Assembly: GCF_000757885.1 (NCBI RefSeq)
Contig: NZ_JQCR01000003.1
Location: 1,550,001-1,614,000 of the forward strand
Reading direction: 5' to 3'
DNA from: Paenibacillus wynnii
GTDB lineage: Bacteria > Bacillota > Bacilli > Paenibacillales > Paenibacillaceae
DNA length: 64,000 bases
Numbering within the stretch: position 1 is the stretch's first letter; every line of letters starts with the position of its first letter. The notes below the pieces were generated by a model. The model saw only the letters and a list, made by a program, of their open reading frames with translations, was not told the DNA's origin and searched no databases. This document shows positions 15,236-23,600 of the stretch, piece by piece. The position numbers and the translations under genes are program-made.

Positions 15236-15910
15236 CTAAATATCAGAAAGATCTTTTTTCATTTGTTTATTTAGTTCGGCAATTACTTCGTTCAATCCAC
15301 TGTTAAGTTGATCTCTTTCCCTGTAGTCACCTGGAGTGGGAAATTCACTATAGGCTAAAATCATTGCCAACGATTGAAAAACTTCGTCACTTTTCAGAGC
15401 AACATTCTCTGATAAAAATAATTCTGAAAACAAGAGATAGTTTTTAGCCTCCACCAGACTTTTCCTTGCGTCCTGTATATCTAACACTTTTAAATATGCT
15501 TTTAGTTCTTCAATTGCATTATTCTTTTGGTTATCCCAAAGACTCAATATTAGTTCTTGTTTACCCTCAACAACTTCCCTACCTTCCATAAATATCTTTA
15601 TATCAGCCTTATTAAATTCTTCAAATGTCAACACTCTCCTGAAACCAAACAAGCTACGAATATTACCTTCAGCTATCAGAAGTAATTTAAACAGTTGAGG
15701 GTATATCTCATGTCTTTTTACTGAATATAAACTGTAATCGTGAATTTTCTTCTGAAGATCGAATTTTAGATTTTCTGTATGTACATTCAACTTTTGTTTA
15801 TGATTCTCTAAACTTTTTTCACCTTTACTTTTTATGTATAATTGCACACCAGCATTTATTACTGCTGAAACAGTTACAGCTGATATTACTACGCTCCAGT
15901 CAAAGTTCAT
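15236..15910 (-). CDS. Membrane-anchored helical protein of unknown function
   Basis: 224 residues. One N-terminal membrane helix (VVISAVTVSAVINAGVQLYI) leads into a charged coiled-coil stretch (GEKSLENHKQKLNVHTENLK) and a mainly helical body (YSVKRHEIYPQLFKLLLIAE). ATG at 15910 follows AGGAAGG. The layout of a single membrane helix plus coiled coil recurs in phage-exclusion effectors. Here it is only a suggestive shape; the family is not recognised. Confidence 0.6.
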   Translation of the reverse strand: MNFDWSVVISAVTVSAVINAGVQLYIKSKGEKSLENHKQKLNVHTENLKFDLQKKIHDYSLYSVKRHEIYPQLFKLLLIAEGNIRSLFGFRRVLTFEEFNKADIKIFMEGREVVEGKQELILSLWDNQKNNAIEELKAYLKVLDIQDARKSLVEAKNYLLFSELFLSENVALKSDEVFQSLAMILAYSEFPTPGDYRERDQLNSGLNEVIAELNKQMKKDLSDI

Positions 15911-15930
15911 GAAAACATTCCTTCCTAGAT

Positions 15931-15977
15931 ATATTTAAAAATACCCCCATCGGCCGTAGTAGCCAACAGGGGTATTT
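15931..15977 (-). terminator. Minus-strand hairpin terminator
   Basis: Stem AAATACCCC / GGGGTATTT (arms 15969-15977 and 15939-15947) followed on the minus strand by a T-rich run. Its layout resembles the hairpin at 18066-18094, and both lie left of a copy of the 19-bp direct repeat. Confidence 0.65.
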
Positions 15978-16039
15978 GCCGATTCTTTCGGACTGCACGC
16001 TCGGTGCTTCCAATTCGTGTAAGAACACAATATCATGTT

Positions 16040-16058
16040 TGGGACAATCTGTAAATAA
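16040..16058. repeat. 19-bp direct repeat, left copy
   Basis: TGGGACAATCTGTAAATAA, identical to 18133-18151 in the same orientation. The two copies bracket the beta-protein/sce7726 pair (about 2.1 kb apart). Confidence 0.9.
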
Positions 16059-16364
16059 CGATTTTCATATGCCTTGGTGAATTCCAGCTCTGATATATTG
16101 ATCGTATTACTCAAGTGATCTCCTTGCTTCACATCTCGATGAAGTATCTCTTTCGAGTTCAAAAAAATCATCAACGAAAATCTTAACTTAGCTAAAGTTC
16201 AATAAAGAACTCTATTTTGGATCATATGAAACTAGCTTAACAGCAATGGCTTATTTTGTAAATAAACTTCCACATATCTCTAATTAGGTATTATGTTGTA
16301 GGATAATGTCGTCCAGAAGTCCTATAATAGTACTTTTATCTTATGAAGAAATGAGGAGGTAGAA

Positions 16365-17441
16365 ATGTCATACAAAGAGAATTATGTTCCCGTAATCAAG
16401 TGGAAACAGGGAGAGCAGAAAGCAATTGAATGCCTTAGCGATGAATCAAAGAGCATAATTACACCCCTTATTGAAGTCGCGCCAATCGATTGGGATTTTG
16501 ATAAGGGCCAGCCGAAGAAAACAATTGACGGTCATTTACAGAAGATTGGTGAATCATTACGTCAATGTTGGAATAATGATGGAGAGGTTTATATTGATTG
16601 TCTTTGGATTGATCAAGAGGAGAGAATGGCCGATGGAAATCACTATCTATCTCATATATTAAACTCTGGAAGAGAACATAGTGTGAAAATGGTACCTGTC
16701 TTAGGTACAGATAAGGACACAGAATACCAATCAGCTGTAGTTAATGCGATCCAAATTGATAACTTGGGAGTATGTTTTCGATTGGTAGGCGAGGATTTTG
16801 AAAATATAGGAAAAAATATAACCGATCTTCTTTCAATTGTCCAATTAGAGCCCGAAATGATCGATTTAATAATTGACTATGGTTATGTGAACCCTGCTGA
16901 AAGAACAAGAACATATCAATTTTTACATTTATTACTAAACAGTATACCAGTAGTTGATAGATGGCGAAAAGTAGTTTTGTTGGGGACTTCTTTTCCCAAA
17001 GATCTTTCAGATGTTGATGCGGATTCCGTTGATACCTTAGAAAGATCTGAATGGTTGATCTGGAAACGAATTATTTCAAATCGTCCAATCCGCTTGCCTG
17101 TTTTTGGTGATTATGGAATTTCTCATCCAGATATTCTCGAGGCTGATCCGAAATTCCTAAGAATTAGTGCTAACATACGATATACTGCGGATGACAAGTT
17201 TATCATTTTTAAAGGGAGATGGTTGAGAAAATTTGGGTATGATCAGTTCTATTCCTTGGCAAACCTTGTAGTTAATCATCGTGAGTATTATGGAAGTAAC
17301 TTTTCAGAAGGAGATAAGTATATAAGCGATGTTGCAAGTGGTGATGACGGTCCCGGGAATCTTACTAATTGGAGAAAAGTTGGGACCAATCATCATTTAG
17401 CTGTGGTTATCAATGAACTCGCCAATTTGTCCTTGATTTAA
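16365..17441 (+). CDS. Beta family protein (T4 beta-protein-like)
   Basis: 358 residues. The opening NYVPVIKWKQGEQKAIECLS followed by IITPLIEVAPI is characteristic of the beta-protein family named after phage T4. Later segments (KMVPVLGT, CFRLVGEDF, LIIDYGYV, WRKVVLLGTSFP) suggest a TIM-barrel-like fold with alternating strands and helices. ATG at 16365 follows GAGGAGG. Members often occur beside sce7726-type genes, as here. The convergent sce7726 gene overlaps its 3' end by 32 bp. Activity is not known. Between the two copies of a 19-bp direct repeat it looks like cargo. Confidence 0.72.
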   Translation: MSYKENYVPVIKWKQGEQKAIECLSDESKSIITPLIEVAPIDWDFDKGQPKKTIDGHLQKIGESLRQCWNNDGEVYIDCLWIDQEERMADGNHYLSHILNSGREHSVKMVPVLGTDKDTEYQSAVVNAIQIDNLGVCFRLVGEDFENIGKNITDLLSIVQLEPEMIDLIIDYGYVNPAERTRTYQFLHLLLNSIPVVDRWRKVVLLGTSFPKDLSDVDADSVDTLERSEWLIWKRIISNRPIRLPVFGDYGISHPDILEADPKFLRISANIRYTADDKFIIFKGRWLRKFGYDQFYSLANLVVNHREYYGSNFSEGDKYISDVASGDDGPGNLTNWRKVGTNHHLAVVINELANLSLI

Positions 17442-17988
17442 GAGTTTTACGTACCTCATATTGCAAATCTACAAGAGAAAGATTTTCGGCCAAGGCTTCC
17501 CATAACACTTTTCTCGGCTTGCTTAAGAGACCCTTTTGCAAGCCTCTTTCCTTGAGAATAATAATAGCCTCATCTCTCCAAAGAAGCTGAGCAAGGGCTA
17601 AAGAATCAATACATGGGTTTTTTTGCGGCTCACGAATGGAAAAAAAGTGAACTACCCCATCCTCTTCCATCTCAGCCCGTGTTAAGCCCCACCAATCAGG
17701 AACCAAATTTATAATGCCCTCAACATATTTCGATGCTGTTAGGACAGTGACAGTATCAAAAACCTTACTGTATGCTTCACATTGTCGTGGAAGTCTTCCC
17801 AAGGTATCACTTTCGCTTTTAATTTCATATCCGTTGATTGCACCATTAACGACAGCGACATCAATCCTCGCATCGCCTTGGCAAAGGGCAAGTTCATCAA
17901 GAATTAGTGTATCTGCAATTTCGGTAGCATGCTCCGCCTTCAAACGTCGATGCAATGAAGTTCTTATATCTATGTCTTTTGTTTTCAT
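17410..17988 (-). CDS. sce7726 family protein (PD-(D/E)xK-like nuclease fold)
   Basis: 192 residues. The core reads TLILDELALCQGDARIDVAV then NGAINGYEIKSESDTLGRLPRQ: an Asp in a strand, then E-x-K about 15 residues on, the catalytic layout of PD-(D/E)xK nucleases and the signature of the sce7726 family. VPDWWGLTRAEMEEDGVV follows. I chose ATG at 17988, with GAAGGG 9 bp upstream; ATG at 17997 is too close to that site. It is convergent with the beta-family gene. A nuclease role is inferred from motif only. Confidence 0.75.
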   Translation of the reverse strand: MKTKDIDIRTSLHRRLKAEHATEIADTLILDELALCQGDARIDVAVVNGAINGYEIKSESDTLGRLPRQCEAYSKVFDTVTVLTASKYVEGIINLVPDWWGLTRAEMEEDGVVHFFSIREPQKNPCIDSLALAQLLWRDEAIIILKERGLQKGLLSKPRKVLWEALAENLSLVDLQYEVRKTLKSRTNWRVH

Positions 17989-18065
17989 GCGGTTCATCCC
18001 TTCAACAAATTTGAACGCAGTATCGGTCGGTATTGTAACACAAGATAACTATAATGTCATTAGAA

Positions 18066-18094
18066 ATCCCCCATCCAGATGGCTGAAGGGGGAT
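18066..18094 (-). terminator. Terminator at the end of the lysis/late operon
   Basis: Stem ATCCCCC / GGGGGAT with an imperfect inner helix, followed on the minus strand by TTTCT. It lies about 80 bp past the holin stop, so it probably ends the long late transcript. Confidence 0.6.
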
Positions 18095-18132
18095 CAAGAT
18101 GACAATTTTCAATAAAGCAATCATAATTCATC

Positions 18133-18151
18133 TGGGACAATCTGTAAATAA
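18133..18151. repeat. 19-bp direct repeat, right copy
   Basis: TGGGACAATCTGTAAATAA, identical to 16040-16058, about 20 bp past the holin stop codon. On the minus strand both copies can be read as YLQIVP in one frame, so they may derive from one gene fragment. Confidence 0.9.
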
Positions 18152-18172
18152 AATTCGCAGGCGCTTGGGACT

Positions 18173-18451
18173 TTACTCTTTGGTCGTTCCTGAACGATTA
18201 CTAAAGGCCAGTTCAAACAAGCCTGTAGCCGACAACCCAGCCAATGCTCCAGCCCACAGCCGCAATACCAGCTGGAGATCGGTAAACGGATAAGCTACAG
18301 CTCCGATCAGCATACCTACAATGACGCCGATCAAGGGTATAATATTTTTAGGCAAGGTAATCGTGGTCTTAACCAACTGCACGCCCGCTAATACAAAAAC
18401 GGAAAGCAGAGATGCAAACATCAGAACCTCCGTTAGATTTTGATTTTCCAT
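18173..18451 (-). CDS. Phage holin
   Basis: 92 residues with two to three hydrophobic helices (VLMFASLLSVFVLAGVQLV; IIPLIGVIVGMLIGAVAYPF; LWAGALAGLSATGLFELAF) and a short charged tail. It opens the membrane for the endolysin. It sits directly downstream of the amidase in the lysis operon, the usual place. It resembles A118/Listeria-type holins in size and layout. Confidence 0.82.
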   Translation of the reverse strand: MENQNLTEVLMFASLLSVFVLAGVQLVKTTITLPKNIIPLIGVIVGMLIGAVAYPFTDLQLVLRLWAGALAGLSATGLFELAFSNRSGTTKE

Positions 18452-18474
18452 ATTACATCATCCTCTCATCCCTA

Positions 18475-19395
18475 TTACTCTATTGGTATTCCAGCAGCAC
18501 GCCGTAAATGATTAGCAGTGTTATTGTAATAAGTCATTACCGTCTTATCGCCTTTGAGTTTGGCAGCGAACCAGTCCGGAGAGAGCCATCTAAAGATAAG
18601 TTCCTGGGCGTTACTCTTGTACAATTGTTTAAAAGGTACTACTGATCCTTGCTGTAATGGAATACATGATGCCATTCGGAGATTATTCGCCAAGTTATGA
18701 AAATGCGTCATGCCCACCTGATCGCGTGCGTGTTGTGCTGTAAACCATGCAAGGGATACATACTCATCTATCAAACGCTGCGCCACATTAGCTGGCATTT
18801 GTGTAGCTTCAGGAGGAATGATAATAGCTGGTTGCTCCTTGATCTCAGATACCACATCGTACAGTAGATCCTTGAAAGTCTTATTACCAGTAACCAACCC
18901 CTGTTCACAGTCCCTCTTACGAGTTGGGTCCAGCTGCTTATGACTAGGAATATGGATCAGAGGATTAAGCCTCCACTTATCGCAGCAATAAGCCAGATAC
19001 CACACATACCGCTTGTATGCCTCTGCAAATTCAATCTTACCGCCGTAACACAGCTCGATGCCAAGAGCAATATCGTTAGCATCATCACCATAAAGCTGGT
19101 TATCAGTCGTCACATTGTACAGGACGTGCCAGGCTTTTTCCGCTGGATCAGGCCCGGTACCTGTCGGGATGATCTCCAGTATCTTTTTATCATCAATAAA
19201 TACCTGGGCAGACGCTGATCGATCAGTAAGATTTTGAAAATAGGTAAAATGATTATCCGCAGTCGCTCCTGGATTACCTGTATCATGGGCAACTAAAAAG
19301 CCCGGTACTCCGGAGGCTAACCGTGTGCCGGGCCGAACGTTTTGGCGTATATCTATATAACGCCGTTCGATTACATATTTATTTTTGATCATCAC
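18475..19395 (-). CDS. N-acetylmuramoyl-L-alanine amidase (endolysin)
   Basis: 306 residues. An amidase_2/PGRP catalytic domain covers about 25-190. Zinc-ligand candidates are the histidine in FLVAHDTGNPG, and the later His and Cys in IHIPSHKQLDPTRKRDCEQG. IALGIELCYGG is the conserved strand. The C-terminal ~100 residues have two related segments (SLAWFTAQHARDQVG and SPDWFAAKLKGDK, then HNLANNLRMA and YNNTANHLRRA), likely wall-binding repeats. It cleaves peptidoglycan at lysis. Its start overlaps the XhlA stop, so translation is coupled. Confidence 0.88.
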   Translation of the reverse strand: MMIKNKYVIERRYIDIRQNVRPGTRLASGVPGFLVAHDTGNPGATADNHFTYFQNLTDRSASAQVFIDDKKILEIIPTGTGPDPAEKAWHVLYNVTTDNQLYGDDANDIALGIELCYGGKIEFAEAYKRYVWYLAYCCDKWRLNPLIHIPSHKQLDPTRKRDCEQGLVTGNKTFKDLLYDVVSEIKEQPAIIIPPEATQMPANVAQRLIDEYVSLAWFTAQHARDQVGMTHFHNLANNLRMASCIPLQQGSVVPFKQLYKSNAQELIFRWLSPDWFAAKLKGDKTVMTYYNNTANHLRRAAGIPIE

Positions 19396-19676
19396 TTACC
19401 TCCTAATTTGATAGCAGCAATAATAGCAGCTACAACCACTGTAATAATTGACCCTCCGATAGTCCTCCAAACCCACCTCTGAGCTTCCTCCATACGATCA
19501 AGCCTATGATGAGCTGATTTTGTAGATTGCATAGCCTCTCGAGCTAAATCCCGTGTAGTCTCAATGGTCGTTGTAAGTGTCGGCACAGCTTCAAGTGTCT
19601 TTTCTATTCGAGCAAGTTGTATCTGTATCTCTACAAGCTTATCCTCTGTCCCCACAACTCCGCCTCCTACTGTCAT
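19392..19676 (-). CDS. xhlA: XhlA-like lysis-associated membrane protein
   Basis: 94 residues: a coiled-coil N-terminal part (DKLVEIQIQLARIEKTLEAV) then a C-terminal membrane helix (WRTIGGSIITVVVAAIIAAI). This matches XhlA of PBSX, which works with the holin. ATG at 19676 opens the lysis operon. Confidence 0.78.
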   Translation of the reverse strand: MTVGGGVVGTEDKLVEIQIQLARIEKTLEAVPTLTTTIETTRDLAREAMQSTKSAHHRLDRMEEAQRWVWRTIGGSIITVVVAAIIAAIKLGGK

Positions 19677-19782
19677 ATTTGTTCCCCCTCTCTACTTCTC
19701 CCTCAATATAAATAGCCCCCGGGTCGGCTCCGAGGGCAAAATAAAAACGCCTTTGTGGCGCTCTGATAATAAAATCAGTTCT

Positions 19783-20589
19783 TTATGCAAGGATCCCGAA
19801 GGCGTACACTTCCTTATAGCTGTCTGTCGTATTCGTGAATCGCACATACAATTCGTTGGTAGGCACGGGTAGCTGAGCGATCCCCTGGACGACTTCGGTA
19901 AAGCCGGTTACCGTGGCCCCGACTTCGACCGTGATCCCTGCCTGGGCTTCCAGGTAAAGCTGGATCGTGTCGGCTATTTTCCCCAGCGGTAACTTTGTTG
20001 TCCGACATTTTCCGTTCGGGTGAACCGCTAGTACACCGTCCCCCATATTGGCCGCATGCTCTGCCAGGTCCGTCGAAAAACCTGACGGTTCAAAATCCTC
20101 GTCATAGTAAACCAGTTGTACCCCCGAATAGGCCTTTTTGATGCTAATCAGCTTTGCTACCTGCAGTTCGTCGTAAGTAAACAAACTCGGCTGCTCCGTG
20201 AAGCTTACTTGGTACTGCTCGACGTTCGAAACCATGGCTGGCTGCAGTTCTTCCCACTCGACCGGGACTTGGGTGGTATTAGTTAAGAGAGTGCGGCTGC
20301 CGTCTTCGTTGACCAGGCTATATTCCTGGGTTCGTTCTTCCCAGGCTGTAGGAATTCGGGCCGTGATTACTTCGTTGTACGTTTCCTGGTTGTTTTCGTC
20401 CAGGATCGGCTGGCTTTTGTACAGCAGCTGGCCGTTTTCGTCCGCTTTTTGCTTTTCGCCGTTCGTCCAGGTCAGGGTCTTTACGGCCGTGATCGGGAAG
20501 GGTAGGGCCAGGGAATATTCGCAGGGACCGGCCGGGCGGTTAAGCCCTGCTACGGTGTGATCCTGCCGATTGAAAATTACGTTATCCAT
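19783..20589 (-). CDS. Tail-associated protein downstream of the tail fibre
   Basis: 268 residues, mostly beta-strand. It has no clear family signature. Its position, after the large fibre and before lysis genes, is where fibre assembly or tip proteins are usually found. The stretch KSQPILDENNQETYNEVITA and the C-terminal VPTNELYVRFTNTTDSYKEV suggest a structural role. Codon and base use match the fibre gene next to it more than the other late genes, so the two probably travel as one host-range module. Confidence 0.6.
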   Translation of the reverse strand: MDNVIFNRQDHTVAGLNRPAGPCEYSLALPFPITAVKTLTWTNGEKQKADENGQLLYKSQPILDENNQETYNEVITARIPTAWEERTQEYSLVNEDGSRTLLTNTTQVPVEWEELQPAMVSNVEQYQVSFTEQPSLFTYDELQVAKLISIKKAYSGVQLVYYDEDFEPSGFSTDLAEHAANMGDGVLAVHPNGKCRTTKLPLGKIADTIQLYLEAQAGITVEVGATVTGFTEVVQGIAQLPVPTNELYVRFTNTTDSYKEVYAFGILA

Positions 20590-20603
20590 TCGGGTGATCC
20601 TCC

Positions 20604-23600
20604 TTAGTTTCTGATTAGCGGGCGTCCAGGTAAGCGGTAGTATCTGGCTGTGGATGCTCCCCCCAGGCCTACAAAAGTTAGTTCGCTGCGCTTCTTAATA
20701 TCTACTCGCAGCATGATTTCCCCGTTATACTCGATTAATCGTGGGACCATACATAAGAATTCGGCCACCTTCGCAGCCCAGGCTGGTATGCCGTCGGTGT
20801 ATACCCCTACAGAAACCCCGGCAGAGTGAGGGCATTCGATAGACCAGTAACGTAGTACGCTGTTATTGCTGTCTTCGTAAGGTATAGTACCCACTAACGC
20901 CTGGGGGTCTACTTTGTAATTCAGGTCGCTTTCCGGTCCTAGTATTCTGGTGATTATGTTAGAGTATTGGTTTACGCTACCGTACGCCCTATTCGTACCC
21001 GCGGTGGTAACTAGCCCCCGCATACCTTGCAGTATTTCCTTGAATCCCACCAGCGACGAAGCGTAATCCTGCGTCGGTACATATTCCCCGATAACGATAA
21101 TGCCGTTATCTTCGTCGTTACCTGGGAACAGGCTTTCGACTTCTCGGGTCGATCTGCGGACGTACAGGACACCAGACAGGCCGTTGTCTCGGCGTGGGCT
21201 TTCAGGAACCAGGGTGTCGTAACCGGCTTTAGTGACTATATTCATGTCGATACTAACCCGGTCTACGTATAGCGTCGAAGCCGTCACACCATCGGACGGC
21301 TCCGCGAAGACTATAAAAGACATAAAGCCGTTGCCGTCGATACTGGTAGTCAAATTGGTCATGTTTTTTGTAATCTTCGTAGGGACTGCCGCCGTCGTAG
21401 AAACGCCATACTGGGGCAGTATTTGGGAGCCCCATTGAGACAGCGATACGGTCCAGTCGGTGGTGGTAGCTTTGTTACCTAACGGGCCGCTCCCGTAGAC
21501 CCAGGCGTTAAAGGCAGAAGCGCCTATGTTAGCTTTTATCCAGGTTATTTTCTCCGCTATCGTGTAGGCTCCTGGAATTTTACCGAAAACAGACTCTACC
21601 GCTGTAATTACGTCTAGCATAACTACCAGCTGGGCCTGCTGGCCGTTAACCGCTGTAGTAACTACCTTCAAGGATGAATCCAGCGTTTTAATTGCGTCGT
21701 AGTCTGCCTGGGCTAATTCTGTACCTGGGGCCGTTGGCGTAGCCAGGGCGCTACCTACAGCGCTGTAAGCCTTGTTCGGGTTTATTGTCGTGCTTCCCGC
21801 AACTTTGCCCACAAAATCGTCAGTAATGGCCAAGGTTCCCGGTATTAGCTTCTTCCCGTTCGCTTCGCCCCCCAGGGCCTTCGTGTACACCTGGTACAGT
21901 GATCCCTGCCCCGCTGGCATGTTAAGGCTATATTCGATAATGATTTCTTCGACGTCCAGGCCGACAGGCAACGTTCCCAGGGTTACTTCGGCTTCGTTCG
22001 TTCCCAGGTTCGCCCAGGTTCCCGGTACGGTTGTCGAAGTACCCGCAATAATGGCCCGCACTACAGGGCTGGAAGTGCTGGCGGTGGTTTCGACTAACCA
22101 GCTACCATATGACCAGGTCGTAGCTGTGTTAAGGATTATTGTTCCGGCGGTGGTGTCTACAGCTGTTACGGTAAACACACCACTAACCCCGCCGTCGCTG
22201 GCCACTAACCGGATAGTATCGTTTACGGCTAGTTTACTCGTATCGCTTACCTTAACCACTGTTCGGGATGCTGTGTTTACTTCCGCGATATAAGCCAGCG
22301 CTGTATCCGTGTCAATAACTCCCCCGATAATCTCCCCCGCTAGACCCTTCACTTTGATTTTGTCGCCTGCTTCCCAGGCTGCGGTATTTACGCCGGTCCC
22401 CTTCGTAACCGTAACCCCGCGTTCCTGGGTTTGGTTCTGCACCTTGGCCGACGCGAAGGACTTCTGGGACGTCTGCGCATCGCTGTTGATCCGGCGCTGG
22501 TAGTTTAGGGCTGGCCCGATATCCGCATAGCCTGCAATAAAATCAGCGGGCAGCGTGGCGAAGGTCGCACCCCGGTCTATATTGCTGATCGAAACGTCAC
22601 TCATAGAATACCGGGACGTGGCCCGGAATGACCCCGTCCCGCCGCTTGGCGCTCCTGTTCTTAGGTCGCCCAATATTACACTAACTGGTGCCTGGCCCGG
22701 CGTAGTGTACTCTAATGAAGTTCCGGCCAGCTTCCCATTTACGTAAAGTTTTAGCGAGTCTCCTAACTTCCAAGTAATTCTAATATGGTTTGTCCCATTC
22801 GGAATGGGGTTTCCTGAAGTGGTATATACTAGCGTGGTATCTACCGTGTCACTACCGTAAATATGGACGTTTGCAACACCTACCGAATTCAGATACATAC
22901 CCAGCGCTCGCTGGCCCCCAGCAGAATCCAGGTTGATAAGGCCCTCGCTATTACCGGAAGCCGCCCCTTGAACAGTTAGGAAAAATTCCACGGTTCCTTC
23001 ATTAGTCGAAGCAGCTACCCCAAATGTTCGCGGCGTCATAGTCCCCAAATTAAAACGATAAGCGCCGCCAGTCGGTCCAGGAACAAACGAACCGGTTCCC
23101 AGTGTTATAGGCCCCCCAATCTCTGCCGTGCTGCCGCTATCCAGGGAAGCGTAAAATATATGGTTCGCGTCAAGCGGTGTCTTCCGAACGCCTGCGTATG
23201 TTTTCCGCATGGTCTTTTTTCGCCCGACCTGGGAAGCACCCCGCAGGATTTGGTCTGTACCGTCGATCAGCAGCTGGTCATAACTTGGGGATACCAGGTA
23301 CGTTTTATGCCGCAAATCGGTTATATCGCGATCGTCTATGATGTTCGCGTATAGGCTGTCGGGGCGGTCAGATAGTACATAATACCCGGTTATAGCTGTT
23401 CCACTACTTAAATTACTGGTATAGATATTTTGGGTTGTAATCGTGTTGTCTCCGTTTTTAGCGGTTACTTTATAAATTGCAACATTTGCGGAACTATTGA
23501 GGGTGTCCCCCACATTAATTTTGTCGTAGTTTGTAACGTTAGTTAACGTTGCAGTCCCACCAGGAACCGACGCGCTCCTATCGTGGGTAATATTAAAATA

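Larger units (their letters stand above)
15911..16364. other. Gap with terminator, repeat copy and a doubtful small ORF
   Basis: The gap holds a minus-strand terminator (15931-15977), the left copy of the 19-bp direct repeat (16040-16058) and the upstream region of the beta-protein gene. A minus-strand frame of 79 codons (15935-16174) spans the repeat; its stop lies in the terminator. It has no good ribosome site and may be the remnant of a gene. Confidence 0.5.

Noticed and set aside
15935..16174. 79-residue minus-strand frame across the left direct repeat
   Set aside because: No good ribosome site and its stop lies in a terminator. Possibly a gene remnant, so not listed as a gene.
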